64,000 nucleotides of DNA from JALSNL01 sp036479585 (GCA_965224785.1 OZ245062.1:1-64000); one strand, 5' to 3'. Positions 53,503-62,687 are shown, numbered from the stretch's first letter. Numbers and translations: made by a program. Notes: generated from the letters alone by a model not told the origin.

Positions 53503-55959
53503 ATGAAAATTCTAAAATTCGGCGGTTCATCAATTGCTAATGCAGAACGCATTGAGCAAGTTGTTGCAATAATTAAAAGTTACCATAAAACAAAAACTAA
53601 AATAGCAATTGTCTTTTCTGCTTTTGGCGGAGTTACAAACGAACTTATTGAAGTTAGTAACAAAGCCTTATTGCGTGATGATTCTTATTTAGAAATTCTT
53701 CAAAAAATTCAGACACGACATTTACATGTTTTCAATAAACTTATTACTCATAAAAACAAGAAAAAAGTTAAAAAACAAATTGAAAACAATTTTATTGAAC
53801 TCAATGATATTTTAAAAGGAATTTATTTACTAAAAGAACTTACTCCAAGAATTTCTGATAAAATTGTTAGTTATGGCGAAAAATTATCAAACTATATAAT
53901 AGCAGAAACTCTGAAGAGCAATAATATCAATGCAGAGTTCCTTGATGCTTCCACAATTGTAAAAACTGATAGCTCGTTTGGAAACGCTCGTGTAAATTTT
54001 TCTAAGACCAATAAAAATATTTTGGAGTATTTCAAAAAGCATAAACGGATGCAAATTATAACCGGATTTATTGCTTCAAATAATAAAAACGAAATTACAA
54101 CTTTGGGACGTGGCGGCTCTGATTTTACTGCTTCAATTTTTGGTGCTACACTAAACGTAAGTGAAATTGAAATTTGGACAGACGTTGATGGAATACTAAC
54201 AGCAGATCCTCGTCAAGTTAATGATGCAATTTCTCTTAGTGCCGTTACTTATAAAGAAGCAATGGAAATGTCGCACTTTGGAGCAAAGGTTATTTACCCT
54301 CCAACAATGCAGCCGGCTTTAGATAAGAATATAAAAATAAGAATTAGAAATACATTCAATCCAAGTTTTGATGGAACAGTAATTTTAGAAAAAGAAGAGC
54401 AAGTAAGATTTAGTGCAAAGGGAATTTCTGCTGTTGATAATATTACTTTATTAAGAATTGGCGGAAGTGGATTGTTTGGGAATGAAGAAATAACTTCAAG
54501 AATATTTGATGTATTAGCTGAACAAAAAATAAAAACATTGCTGCTAACCCAAGGTTCATCGGGGCTTAGTATATGTATTGCAGTTTTACCAAGTGAAGGT
54601 GACAAAGCAAAAAAATCAATTGAAAAATCTTTAAGGTTAGAAATTTTAGATGGTCAAATAAATGAAATTACTGCCGAAGAAAACCTTTCCATAATTGCTG
54701 TTGTTGGCGAAGATATGCACCACACAACGGGCATCTCTGGTAATGTTTTTCAATCAATGGGTAAGAATGGAATTAACATCATTGCCATTGCTCAAGGTTC
54801 TTCCGAGTTAAATATTTCATTCGTAATTAAAAACTCGGAATTAACTAAAGCGCTTAATGCTTTACACGATGCATTATTTTTAGCTGAAAGAAAAATGTAT
54901 TATATTTTTCTTGTTGGTGTTGGACTGGTTGGAAGTGCGTTGCTAAAGTATATCTCTTTGCAAAAAGAATTCCTTAAAGAAAAACATCACATCGGTTTTA
55001 ATGTAATTGGGCTTGCGAATAGTAAGAAGATGGTTTTTGATGAAGACGGTATTCATTTTGATAATTGGAAAGAAGAATTAAAAGTATCAAAAAGTAAATC
55101 GGACATTTCAAAGTTTGTTAAAACAATGATAGAAATGAATTATTCAAATTCTATTTTTGTTGATTGTACAGCTTCAGAAATTGCATTGCCTTTTTATAAC
55201 AAAATACTAAGTTCTAATATATCAATAACTACACCTAACAAAATTGCAAACACAAAAGGCATTAAACTTTATAATGAATTAAGAAAGACATCTGAAAAAA
55301 ATAATGTGAAATTTTTATACAGTACAAATGTTGGTGCTGGCTTGCCAATAATTTCATCCTTACGAGATTTAGTTGATGGAGGGAAAACCATAACTAAGAT
55401 TGAGGGAATACTTTCTGGTACACTTAGTTATTTATTTAATTTATTTGTTGGAGATGTAACTTTCTCAGAAGTAGTCAAAAGTGCCAAAGAGCTTGGCTTT
55501 ACTGAGCCTGACCCAAGAGATGATTTAAATGGTTTAGATGTTTCAAGAAAACTTTTAATTCTTATTAGAGAATTAGGCGATGAGTTAGAACTAAAAGATA
55601 TTAAAGTTGAAAACTTAGTTCCGCAACGTGCAAGAAAAGTAAAAACGAAAAATGAATTTTTCAAAATTCTAAAACAAGCAGATAATGTTTTTGAAGAAAA
55701 GAAAAACAAAGCTGAAGCAAATGGCAAAGTGCTAAGATATATTGCGAAGTATGAAAACAAAAAAGCTACGGTAAGTTTGCAAGAGGTAGATAGTTCGCAC
55801 CCGTTTTACAACTTGCAAATGACAGATAATATTGTTGCAATAACTACAAAAGAAAATCAGCAACAGCCTTTGGTTGTTAGGGGACAAGGAGCTGGAGCAG
55901 ATTTTACAGCATCTGGTATTTTTGCTGATATATTAAGAATTACAAAATATTTAGGATAA
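53503..55959 (+). CDS. thrA: Bifunctional aspartokinase/homoserine dehydrogenase
   Basis: The 818-residue enzyme catalyses the first and third steps from aspartate to homoserine. The aspartokinase domain (1-~300) has KFGGSSIAN at the N-terminus, TLGRGGSDFTAS and EIWTDVDGILTADPR. Two ACT regulatory domains (~310-460, IDNITLLRIGGSGLFG; LSIIAVVGEDMHHT) follow. Homoserine dehydrogenase starts at ~466 with the NAD(P) loop VGVGLVGSALL and continues with STNVGAGLPIISSLRDL, GILSGTLSYLFN and TEPDPRDDLNGLDVSRK. The ACT domains suggest feedback control by threonine. It heads the thrA-asd-thrB-thrC block. Confidence 0.97.
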   Translation: MKILKFGGSSIANAERIEQVVAIIKSYHKTKTKIAIVFSAFGGVTNELIEVSNKALLRDDSYLEILQKIQTRHLHVFNKLITHKNKKKVKKQIENNFIELNDILKGIYLLKELTPRISDKIVSYGEKLSNYIIAETLKSNNINAEFLDASTIVKTDSSFGNARVNFSKTNKNILEYFKKHKRMQIITGFIASNNKNEITTLGRGGSDFTASIFGATLNVSEIEIWTDVDGILTADPRQVNDAISLSAVTYKEAMEMSHFGAKVIYPPTMQPALDKNIKIRIRNTFNPSFDGTVILEKEEQVRFSAKGISAVDNITLLRIGGSGLFGNEEITSRIFDVLAEQKIKTLLLTQGSSGLSICIAVLPSEGDKAKKSIEKSLRLEILDGQINEITAEENLSIIAVVGEDMHHTTGISGNVFQSMGKNGINIIAIAQGSSELNISFVIKNSELTKALNALHDALFLAERKMYYIFLVGVGLVGSALLKYISLQKEFLKEKHHIGFNVIGLANSKKMVFDEDGIHFDNWKEELKVSKSKSDISKFVKTMIEMNYSNSIFVDCTASEIALPFYNKILSSNISITTPNKIANTKGIKLYNELRKTSEKNNVKFLYSTNVGAGLPIISSLRDLVDGGKTITKIEGILSGTLSYLFNLFVGDVTFSEVVKSAKELGFTEPDPRDDLNGLDVSRKLLILIRELGDELELKDIKVENLVPQRARKVKTKNEFFKILKQADNVFEEKKNKAEANGKVLRYIAKYENKKATVSLQEVDSSHPFYNLQMTDNIVAITTKENQQQPLVVRGQGAGADFTASGIFADILRITKYLG

Positions 55960-55974
55960 ATAAAAACTACGATT

Positions 55975-56047
55975 TGTCATTTCCGAATGTTTTTATCGGA
56001 AATCCATTTGTTGTTTTTGCTGGATTCCCAATCAAGTTGGGAATGAC
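55975..56047 (+). repeat. Double-hairpin repeat, family B
   Basis: This runs from TGTCATTTCCGAATG to GTTGGGAATGAC, with TTCCGA/TCGGAA as the first hairpin. It lies between thrA and asd. Confidence 0.88.
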
Positions 56048-56063
56048 TAATAAAGAACAAAAG

Positions 56064-56163
56064 TGTCATTCTGAATTGAGACATTTTTTGTCGAATTGAA
56101 GAATCTCATAGCTACATAACATCGAGATATTTCACTCATAAAGAACACTCGTTCAATATGACA
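56064..56163 (-). repeat. Palindromic repeat, family A (reverse copy)
   Basis: A 100-bp copy in reverse orientation runs from TGTCATTCTGAATTGAG to GTTCAATATGACA, with interior GAAGAATCTCAT and GAGATATTTCACTC. It is beside the family B copy, the same A plus B pairing as at 6154-6353. Confidence 0.88.
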
Positions 56164-56209
56164 AATTATTTGTTTTATAGAAAATTATTTTATTAAAAGG
56201 TTTCAAGCT

Positions 56210-57250
56210 ATGAAGAAAATTCCAATAGCAATTCTTGGTGCAACTGGAAGTGTTGGACAAAAATTTATTGAATTACTTTCAAATCATCCGTGGTTTGAAA
56301 TTGCGGAAATTGGTGCGTCTGAAAGATCGGCAGGGAAAAAATATAAAGATGCAACCAAATGGGTTATGCAAACTCCGTTGGATAAAGTAGTTGGGGATAT
56401 GGAAGTTAAGCTTTGTACTACCAACTTAAAATCGAAATTAGTTTTTAGTGCTTTGGATTCTTCTGTTGCAGGAGAGATTGAAACAACTTTTGCTGAGAAT
56501 GGATATATAGTTATTTCTAATTCAAAAAATCATAGGTTCGATAAAAATGTTCCATTAGTTATTCCAGAAGTTAATCACGAACATTTGCGATTACTTAAGA
56601 AAGGGAAAGGTTCAATTATTACAAATCCTAACTGCTCAACAATAGGAATGGTATTAGCACTCAAACCTTTGTTTGATGAGTTTGGAATTGAACAATTAAA
56701 CGTTGTAACTATGCAAGCTATTTCCGGTGGGGGTTATCCCGGAGTTTCAAGTATGGATATTTTAGATAATGTAGTTCCGTTTATTGATGGAGAAGAAGAA
56801 AAATTAAAAACTGAACCACTTAAAATATTTGGCAAAGTTAAAAACGATGAAATTGAAAACGCACAAATAAATATTTCTGCTCAGTGTAATAGAGTTTCTG
56901 TTATAGATGGACATTTAGAAAATGTTCAAATAAAATTTAGAACTAAGCCAACAAAAGAAAATATTATTAAGGTTTGGAATAGTTTTACTTCTTTGCCTCA
57001 AACTCTGGATTTACCATCAGCACCAAAAAAACCAATTCACTATTTTGAAGAAGACCACTTACCGCAGCCACGAATAAATAGAAATTTAGAAAATGGAATG
57101 GCAGTTTCTGTTGGTCGTTTAAGAGAATGTGAAATATTTGATTTTAAGTTTGTAGTTCTCTCGCACAATACAATACGTGGTGCGGCTGGTGGAACTTTAT
57201 TAATTGCCGAACTTTTAAAAGCACAAGGCTATTTGGATGGAATTAAATAA
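56210..57250 (+). CDS. asd: Aspartate-semialdehyde dehydrogenase
   Basis: The 346-residue enzyme reduces aspartyl phosphate to aspartate semialdehyde with NADPH. ILGATGSVGQKFIELL is the nucleotide loop. Cys142 in TNPNCSTIGM is the nucleophile. The segment ISGGGYPGVSSMDILDNVVP and the ending SHNTIRGAAGGTLLIAELL are characteristic of the archaeal/fungal type of ASADH rather than the enterobacterial type. Its stop overlaps the thrB start by one base. The enzyme feeds ThrA's dehydrogenase half. Confidence 0.95.
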   Translation: MKKIPIAILGATGSVGQKFIELLSNHPWFEIAEIGASERSAGKKYKDATKWVMQTPLDKVVGDMEVKLCTTNLKSKLVFSALDSSVAGEIETTFAENGYIVISNSKNHRFDKNVPLVIPEVNHEHLRLLKKGKGSIITNPNCSTIGMVLALKPLFDEFGIEQLNVVTMQAISGGGYPGVSSMDILDNVVPFIDGEEEKLKTEPLKIFGKVKNDEIENAQINISAQCNRVSVIDGHLENVQIKFRTKPTKENIIKVWNSFTSLPQTLDLPSAPKKPIHYFEEDHLPQPRINRNLENGMAVSVGRLRECEIFDFKFVVLSHNTIRGAAGGTLLIAELLKAQGYLDGIK

Positions 57251-58200
57251 TGATAAAAAATATTAAGAAAAGAAGTATAAAAATATTTGCTCCTGGGACA
57301 GTATCAAATGTTGGTTGTGGGTTTGATACTATTGGCTTTGCTCTAAATGAACCTGGTGAAATTGTAAGTGTTTCGCTTAGAAGTGATAAAAAAATAGTTA
57401 TAAAAAAAATTACTGGTGACAATGGTACAATTCCTTATAACATAAAAAAAAATACAGCATCTGTTGCGATAAGTAGTTTCTTAAAAAGTTATAAAGAAAA
57501 AAATATTGGTGTTAATATAGAAATTAGAAAAAAAATGCCAACTGGCGGCGGATTAGGATCAAGTGCTGCAAGTGCAGTTGCAGCAGTTTATGGATTAAAT
57601 AAATTATTGGGAAATCCTTTTACAAAAATGGAGTTGTTAAATTTTGCTATGGATGGAGAAGCAATTGCAAGTGGTGGCATTCACGCAGATAATGTTGCCC
57701 CTGCGCTACTAGGTGGGATAACGCTTATACGCGATTACGATCCAATTGATATTATAAAAATTCCAGCACCCAAAAATTTATATTGTACTGTGTTACATTC
57801 CAATGTAATTGTGGAAACCAAAAAAGCTAGAAAATTGATTAAGAAAGAAATTCCTTTAACATCCGCAAGAAAGCATTTTGGTAATATGGGAACTTTGATA
57901 GCTGGTTTTTATGAAAGTGATTTCGAGAAAATTGGTAAAGCAATTGAAGATGAAATATCAGAACCAGTTAGAAGTAAACTAATTCCAGGTTTCTACGAAA
58001 TAAAAACTGCTGCACTTGATGCAGGAGCTCATGGTTGTTCAATCTCTGGTTCTGGCCCATCAATTTTTGCATTTTCTAAAAATAAGAAAGATGCAGAAAA
58101 AATTAGTAAAGCTATGAGCAAAGCAGCACATAATAATAATTTGAAAACTAAAATTTTTATTTCAACGGTAAATAAAATAGGTCCAAGAGTAATAAAATAA
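57250..58200 (+). CDS. thrB: Homoserine kinase
   Basis: This 316-residue GHMP-family kinase phosphorylates homoserine, committing it to threonine. Residues 13-27 (IFAPGTVSNVGCGFD) are motif 1. PTGGGLGSSAASAVAAVYGL (from ~97) is the ATP-binding motif. GAHGCSISGSGPSIFAF is motif 3. The ATG overlaps the last base of the asd stop. Its order between asd and thrC matches a threonine operon. Confidence 0.96.
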   Translation: MIKNIKKRSIKIFAPGTVSNVGCGFDTIGFALNEPGEIVSVSLRSDKKIVIKKITGDNGTIPYNIKKNTASVAISSFLKSYKEKNIGVNIEIRKKMPTGGGLGSSAASAVAAVYGLNKLLGNPFTKMELLNFAMDGEAIASGGIHADNVAPALLGGITLIRDYDPIDIIKIPAPKNLYCTVLHSNVIVETKKARKLIKKEIPLTSARKHFGNMGTLIAGFYESDFEKIGKAIEDEISEPVRSKLIPGFYEIKTAALDAGAHGCSISGSGPSIFAFSKNKKDAEKISKAMSKAAHNNNLKTKIFISTVNKIGPRVIK

Positions 58201-58209
58201 TCTTTCGTT

Positions 58210-58278
58210 TGTCATTCCCGAATGTTTATATCGGGAATCCATTTGTTTTATAGATTTCCAGACAAGTTGAAAATGACA
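58210..58278 (+). repeat. Double-hairpin repeat, family B, at the thrC 5' end
   Basis: A 69-bp copy runs from TGTCATTCCCGAATG to GTTGAAAATGACA. It fills the gap between thrB and the likely thrC start. It creates an open frame fused to thrC that should not be annotated as coding. Confidence 0.87.
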
Positions 58279-58302
58279 ACATCTAATATCTGTTTAAAAA
58301 AC

Positions 58303-59601
58303 ATGAAATACTTCAGCACAAATAATAAAATAGAAACAGTAACCTTTAGAGAAGCTATACTACAAGGGCTTGCAAGCGACAAGGGATTATTTATGCCCGA
58401 GCAAATTCCAACACTTGAAGGGGATTTCATTGCAAACTTATCATCATTGTCATTGCAAGAAATAGCATTGCACACTACTGAGCATTTTGTTAATGATGAA
58501 ATAGCAAAACCTGAACTTGAAAATATTATAAATAACTCTATTACTTTTCCTTCTCCTTTAGTTGAACTTTCAGATTCACTTTCTATTTTAGAACTGTTCC
58601 ACGGACCTACTTTAGCATTTAAAGATTTTGGTGCAAGGTTTATGGCAAGAACAATGGAGCATTTTCTGCAAAATGAAAATACTGAGTTAACGATTCTTGT
58701 TGCTACTTCTGGGGATACGGGGAGTGCAGTTGCAAGTGGCTTCTTAAATGTTAAAGGAATTAATGTTGTTGTCCTTTACCCCAAAGGAAAAGTTAGTGAA
58801 ATACAAAAAAAACAAATGACCACCTTGGGCAATAATATCACGGCCTTAGAAATAGATGGAACATTTGATGATTGCCAAAGATTAGTGAAAGAAGCTTTTA
58901 TTGATTCAGAAATTATTTCTAAGAAGAAACTAAGTTCAGCAAATTCTATAAATATTGGCAGACTTATTCCCCAAACATTTTATTATTTTGAAAGCTATAA
59001 GCAAATCAAAAATAAAGATAGAAAAATAGTTTACTCAGTTCCTTCCGGTAATCTTGGAAATTTGACTGCTGGAATAATGGCAAAAAAAATGGGTTTGCCA
59101 ATCGATAAATTTATTGCTGCCACAAATGCAAATGATGTTTTTACAAAATATCTAGAAAACGGAAACTATGAATCTCGACCATCTGTTGAAACTTTTTCAA
59201 ATGCTATGGATGTTGGTGACCCAAGTAATTTATCAAGAATTAACTCAATCTTTGGAAATAATCTTGCAGAAATAAAAAATATTATATTCTCAAAAAGTTT
59301 TTCAGATAATGATACGATAGAAAAAATTAAAGAAATATATAAATCAAATAAATATATTATTGATCCGCACGGAGCAGTTGGGTGTTTGGCTTTGGATGAA
59401 TATGAAGTTAAAGTAGATTATGATATTACCGGAGTAGTTTTGGAAACTGCACATCCGGCAAAGTTTAAAGATGTATTTGTAAATAATTTAGATTTTGTAC
59501 CAAGTCTTCCTGAAAGACTTTCCTTATGTTTAACTAAAGCAGGAAGTTATACTGAACTTTCAAATAATTATGCAGAGTTCAAAGAATATTTGTTAAGCTA
59601 A
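58303..59601 (+). CDS. thrC: Threonine synthase
   Basis: This PLP enzyme converts O-phosphohomoserine to threonine. I choose ATG 58303 (MKYFSTNNKIETVTFREAIL), because the frame upstream to 58222 runs through a family B repeat and is not family-like. This gives 432 residues. LFHGPTLAFKDFGARF contains the PLP Lys. VATSGDTGSAVASGF binds the phosphate. PSGNLGNLTAGIMAKKMG and DPHGAVGCLALDEY complete the fold. It has no clear ribosome binding site. It is the last gene before the SAM-I leader. Confidence 0.95.
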   Translation: MKYFSTNNKIETVTFREAILQGLASDKGLFMPEQIPTLEGDFIANLSSLSLQEIALHTTEHFVNDEIAKPELENIINNSITFPSPLVELSDSLSILELFHGPTLAFKDFGARFMARTMEHFLQNENTELTILVATSGDTGSAVASGFLNVKGINVVVLYPKGKVSEIQKKQMTTLGNNITALEIDGTFDDCQRLVKEAFIDSEIISKKKLSSANSINIGRLIPQTFYYFESYKQIKNKDRKIVYSVPSGNLGNLTAGIMAKKMGLPIDKFIAATNANDVFTKYLENGNYESRPSVETFSNAMDVGDPSNLSRINSIFGNNLAEIKNIIFSKSFSDNDTIEKIKEIYKSNKYIIDPHGAVGCLALDEYEVKVDYDITGVVLETAHPAKFKDVFVNNLDFVPSLPERLSLCLTKAGSYTELSNNYAEFKEYLLS

Positions 59602-59612
59602 AAAAATATTTC

Positions 59613-59639
59613 TTGACATCAGAAAAATATTTATATAAT
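59613..59639 (+). promoter_or_regulatory. Putative sigma70-type promoter for the SAM-I/metY transcript
   Basis: TTGACA (59613-59618) and TATAAT (59634-59639) are perfect consensus hexamers but only 15 bases apart. They lie 35 bases before the riboswitch. Confidence 0.5.
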
Positions 59640-59674
59640 TTTACAATCAGAAATTATTGTTCTTTAAAAATTTA

Positions 59675-59778
59675 ATTATCAAGAAAGACTGAGGGACAGG
59701 CCCTGTGAAGTCTTGGCAACCATCATCATATATGAAAGGTGCCAAATCCTGCTCTATATCGTATTAGAGAAAGATAAT
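59675..59778 (+). promoter_or_regulatory. SAM-I (S-box) riboswitch
   Basis: The conserved core is present in order: ATTATC (P1 5' strand), AAGA, CTGAGGGACAGGCCC, TGAAGTCTTGGCAACC, AAGGTGCCAAATCCTGC and GATAAT closing P1 as an exact complement of the first strand. SAM binding should stabilise P1 and permit the downstream terminator to form, shutting off metY and metX when methionine/SAM is plentiful. Confidence 0.94.
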
Positions 59779-59797
59779 GTTGGAAAAAATATTTACT

Positions 59798-59835
59798 AAC
59801 CTCCTTTGAAATCTTTTTCTAAGGAGGTTTTTTAG
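59798..59835 (+). terminator. Riboswitch-controlled terminator
   Basis: The arms AACCTCCTT (59798-59806) and AAGGAGGTT (59821-59829) pair perfectly and are followed by TTTTT. The position 20 bases after the SAM-I core fits the expression platform. Confidence 0.9.
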
Positions 59836-59870
59836 TTTTAAATGATGAAGTAATATCTAAAATAATTCAG

Positions 59871-59972
59871 TGTCATATTGAAGGAGTTAGTTTTTTAACG
59901 ACTGAAATATCTCATACTTTAAAATATCGAGATTCTTCTTTTCGACAAAAAGCGTCTGCATTCAGAATGACA
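59871..59972 (+). repeat. Palindromic repeat, family A, between riboswitch and metY
   Basis: A 102-bp copy runs from TGTCATATTGAAGGAG to GCATTCAGAATGACA, with GACTGAAATATCTC and GAGATTCTTCTTTTCGACAA inside. It lies in the metY 5' leader, downstream of the terminator. Confidence 0.9.
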
Positions 59973-60059
59973 AATTTTATTATGTACATACGATTTTAAG
60001 TATTAGAGAGCAAAATAAATAAAAAAAGTTCAAAATCTTAACCAAAAAAGGAGATACAA

Positions 60060-61355
60060 ATGAGTGAATATAAATTTGAAACATTACAATTACACGCGGG
60101 ACAAGAGGTTGACCCAACAACAAATTCTAGAGCTGTTCCTATATATCAAACAACATCTTATAACTTTGATGATTCGGAGCATGCGGCAGATTTATTTGGA
60201 TTGAAAAAGTTTGGAAACATTTATACAAGAATTATGAATCCGACTACAGACGTTTTTGAGAAAAGAATAGCAGCACTTGAGGGTGGTGTTGCTGCTCTTG
60301 CCACAGCATCGGGGCAAGCAGCTGAACACTTAGCAATAACAACATTAGCTCAAGCCGGAGATAATATAGTTGCAACAAATTTGTTGTATGGAGGAACTTA
60401 TAATCTTTTTAAAGTTACTCTTCCACGTCTTGGTATTGGAGTAAAGTTTGTTCAAGGTGATGAAGCAGATGAATTTGAAAAACTAATTGATGACAAAACA
60501 AAAGCTCTTTACATTGAATCGATTGGTAATCCAAAACTTAACATTCCTAACTTCGAAAAAATTGCTGAAGTTGCACACAAGAATGGAATACCTTTAATTG
60601 TTGATAATACTTTTGGAGCTGGTGGATATTTAGTGAAACCAATTGAATACGGAGCAGATATAATTGTTGAATCGGCAACAAAATGGATTGGTGGACACGG
60701 AACATCTATTGGTGGAGTAATTGTTGATTCTGGAAATTTTGATTGGGGAAGTGGTAAATTTCCTTTATTTACAGAACCATCTCCAGGCTATCACGGATTA
60801 AATTTTAACGAAGTGTTTGGCAAAGGATCTCAGTTTGGGAATATTGCTTTTATTATTAAAGCAAGAGTTGAAGGACTTCGAGATTTTGGTGGATGTATCA
60901 GTCCGTTCAATTCTTTCCTTTTGTTACAAGGATTAGAAACATTATCTTTAAGAGTTGAAAGACATAACACAAATGCGATTGCATTGGCTAACTATCTAAA
61001 CAAGCACGAGTCTATTGATTGGGTTTGGTTCCCAGGATTGGATGAACATCCATCAAATGCAAACGCAAAAAAATATTTAAGGAATGGTTCGTTTGGTTCA
61101 ATATTATCTTTCGGAATTAAAGGTGGAATAGAAGCTGGCAAAAAATTTATTAACAATGTTAAACTTGCAAGTCTGCTTGCAAATGTTGGAGATGCAAAAA
61201 CGTTAGTTATTCATCCGGCTTCAACAACTCATCAGCAACTTTCTGATGAAGAACAAAAAAGTTCAGGTGTGTTGCCTGAACAAATTAGAGTCTCTGTTGG
61301 TATTGAACATATTGATGATATAATTTCTGATTTTGAGCAAGCACTGAAAAGTTAG
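60060..61355 (+). CDS. metY: O-acetylhomoserine sulfhydrylase
   Basis: This 431-residue PLP enzyme of the Cys/Met metabolism family makes homocysteine directly from O-acetylhomoserine and sulfide. The start is well set by aaggaga (60048-60054). Lys208 in ESATKWIGGHG binds PLP. QLHAGQEVDPTTNSRAVPIY at the N-terminus and the long insertion around SPGYHGLNFNEVF distinguish MetY from cystathionine synthases and lyases. PASTTHQQLSDEEQ is the typical late motif. The riboswitch upstream and metX downstream confirm the methionine role. Confidence 0.96.
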   Translation: MSEYKFETLQLHAGQEVDPTTNSRAVPIYQTTSYNFDDSEHAADLFGLKKFGNIYTRIMNPTTDVFEKRIAALEGGVAALATASGQAAEHLAITTLAQAGDNIVATNLLYGGTYNLFKVTLPRLGIGVKFVQGDEADEFEKLIDDKTKALYIESIGNPKLNIPNFEKIAEVAHKNGIPLIVDNTFGAGGYLVKPIEYGADIIVESATKWIGGHGTSIGGVIVDSGNFDWGSGKFPLFTEPSPGYHGLNFNEVFGKGSQFGNIAFIIKARVEGLRDFGGCISPFNSFLLLQGLETLSLRVERHNTNAIALANYLNKHESIDWVWFPGLDEHPSNANAKKYLRNGSFGSILSFGIKGGIEAGKKFINNVKLASLLANVGDAKTLVIHPASTTHQQLSDEEQKSSGVLPEQIRVSVGIEHIDDIISDFEQALKS

Positions 61356-61378
61356 TAATTAAATATTTCCTAAATTTT

Positions 61379-61414
61379 GTCATACTGAGTGGAGTTGAAG
61401 CATTCAGTATGGCA
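61379..61414. repeat. Short hairpin between metY and metX
   Basis: CATACTGA (61381-61388) and TCAGTATG (61404-61411) are complementary, within TGTCATACTGAG...GGCA. It resembles a minimal family A end pair. The metX frame extends into it, but the real start is downstream. Confidence 0.7.
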
Positions 61415-61435
61415 TTTTATATTTTTGAGATTTAT

Positions 61436-62569
61436 ATGAGTAATAAAAAAATATATTCTAAAACTAATTTTCAAACATTTTTCCAAAATGGCGATCCGTT
61501 GGAATTAGAGTGTGGAGAACGGTTATCTGACATTACAGTTGCGTTTCAAACTTATGGAAAATTGAATGATTGTGGTGATAATGTAATTTTAATTACACAT
61601 GCACTAACCGGGAATGCACATGTTACTGGAGTAATTGGAGAAGAGGAAATTGAAAACACAAAGCAAATTCCTCAACTTTCGAATTATAACAAAATGTATT
61701 TGGGAAAGGAGGGCTGGTGGTCGCCAATTGTAGGTTCTAGTCTTGCAATTGATACAGATAAATATTTTGTTGTTTGCCCGAATGTTTTAGGAAGTTGCTA
61801 TGGAACAACTGGTCCAACAAGCATAAACAAAAAAACAAATAAACTGTATAATATATCTTTCCCGGAAGTAACAATTAGAGATATGGTTAAGGTGCAAAAA
61901 ATATTGTTAGACTCTCTGGGAGTGAAAAAAATCAAACTTGCAATAGGTGGTTCATTAGGAGGTATGCAAGTTTTAGAATGGGCAATTATGTATGGCAAAA
62001 TGATAGAAAGTATTTTACCACTTGGTACTTCTTCTGCTCACTCACCTTGGGCAATTGGTTTGAATGAAGCTTCGAGAAACGCAATAATGCTAGACCCAAT
62101 ATGGGGAAATGGTAATTATAAAGAGCAACCAGAAAGCGGAATTAGTCTTGCCCGTAAAATTGCAATGATTAGTTATAGAAGCTATGATTCGTTTAATAAA
62201 AAGTTTGGTAGAAAAATTTCAGAAAGAAGAAATGATTTTGAAATAGAAAACTACCTCAATTACCAAGGAGAAAAACTAACAAAACGTTTTGATGCAAACA
62301 GCTATTTAAGTTTAAGTAAAGCAATGGATTTGCACGATGTTGGAAAGAGAAGAGGTGGAGTAAAAAAAATACTAAGTAAAATAAAATGTAAAACTACTTG
62401 TGTAGGAATATCATCAGATGTTTTATATCCGCCCAATGAACAAAAAGAAATTGCGAAGAATATTCCTAATGCAAATTATGTTGAAATAAATTCTCCACAC
62501 GGACACGATGCCTTTCTTATTGAGTTTGAGCAGTTAGGTGAAATAATAAAGAACTTTATCTCTGAATGA
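61436..62569 (+). CDS. metX: Homoserine O-acetyltransferase
   Basis: This alpha/beta-hydrolase-fold enzyme acetylates homoserine, diverting it from threonine to methionine. I prefer ATG 61436 (MSNKKIYSKTNFQTFF), since the alternative at 61409 begins inside a hairpin repeat. This gives 377 residues. LITHALTGNAHVTG is the oxyanion region. The nucleophile Ser lies in AIGGSLGGMQVLEWA, and the catalytic Asp and His are in the late GISSDVLYPP and NSPHGHDAFLIE. It supplies the substrate of MetY just upstream. Succinyl rather than acetyl specificity cannot be excluded from sequence alone. Confidence 0.94.
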   Translation: MSNKKIYSKTNFQTFFQNGDPLELECGERLSDITVAFQTYGKLNDCGDNVILITHALTGNAHVTGVIGEEEIENTKQIPQLSNYNKMYLGKEGWWSPIVGSSLAIDTDKYFVVCPNVLGSCYGTTGPTSINKKTNKLYNISFPEVTIRDMVKVQKILLDSLGVKKIKLAIGGSLGGMQVLEWAIMYGKMIESILPLGTSSAHSPWAIGLNEASRNAIMLDPIWGNGNYKEQPESGISLARKIAMISYRSYDSFNKKFGRKISERRNDFEIENYLNYQGEKLTKRFDANSYLSLSKAMDLHDVGKRRGGVKKILSKIKCKTTCVGISSDVLYPPNEQKEIAKNIPNANYVEINSPHGHDAFLIEFEQLGEIIKNFISE

Positions 62570-62577
62570 TAATAGTT

Positions 62578-62652
62578 TGCCATACTCAGCTTGAATAGGA
62601 ATCTTGGAGACTATTAAGTATATGGATTTCCTATAGGACATTAGGAAATGAC
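62578..62652 (-). repeat. Degenerate family B repeat
   Basis: A decayed reverse copy runs from TGCCATACTCAG to TTAGGAAATGACA, with GGAATCTTGGA and GGATTTCC still visible. It lies after metX, near the convergent dehydrogenase gene. Confidence 0.65.
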
Positions 62653-62687
62653 AAAATACTTTCAAGTTGAAAAAGTGCCTGGCACAT

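Noticed and set aside
58222..58302. 27-codon N-terminal extension of threonine synthase
   Set aside because: It is encoded by a family B repeat and is not like threonine synthase N-termini. The ATG at 58303 fits the family.
61409..61435. 9-codon N-terminal extension of MetX
   Set aside because: It begins in the arm of a hairpin repeat and has no ribosome binding site. The ATG at 61436 is more likely.
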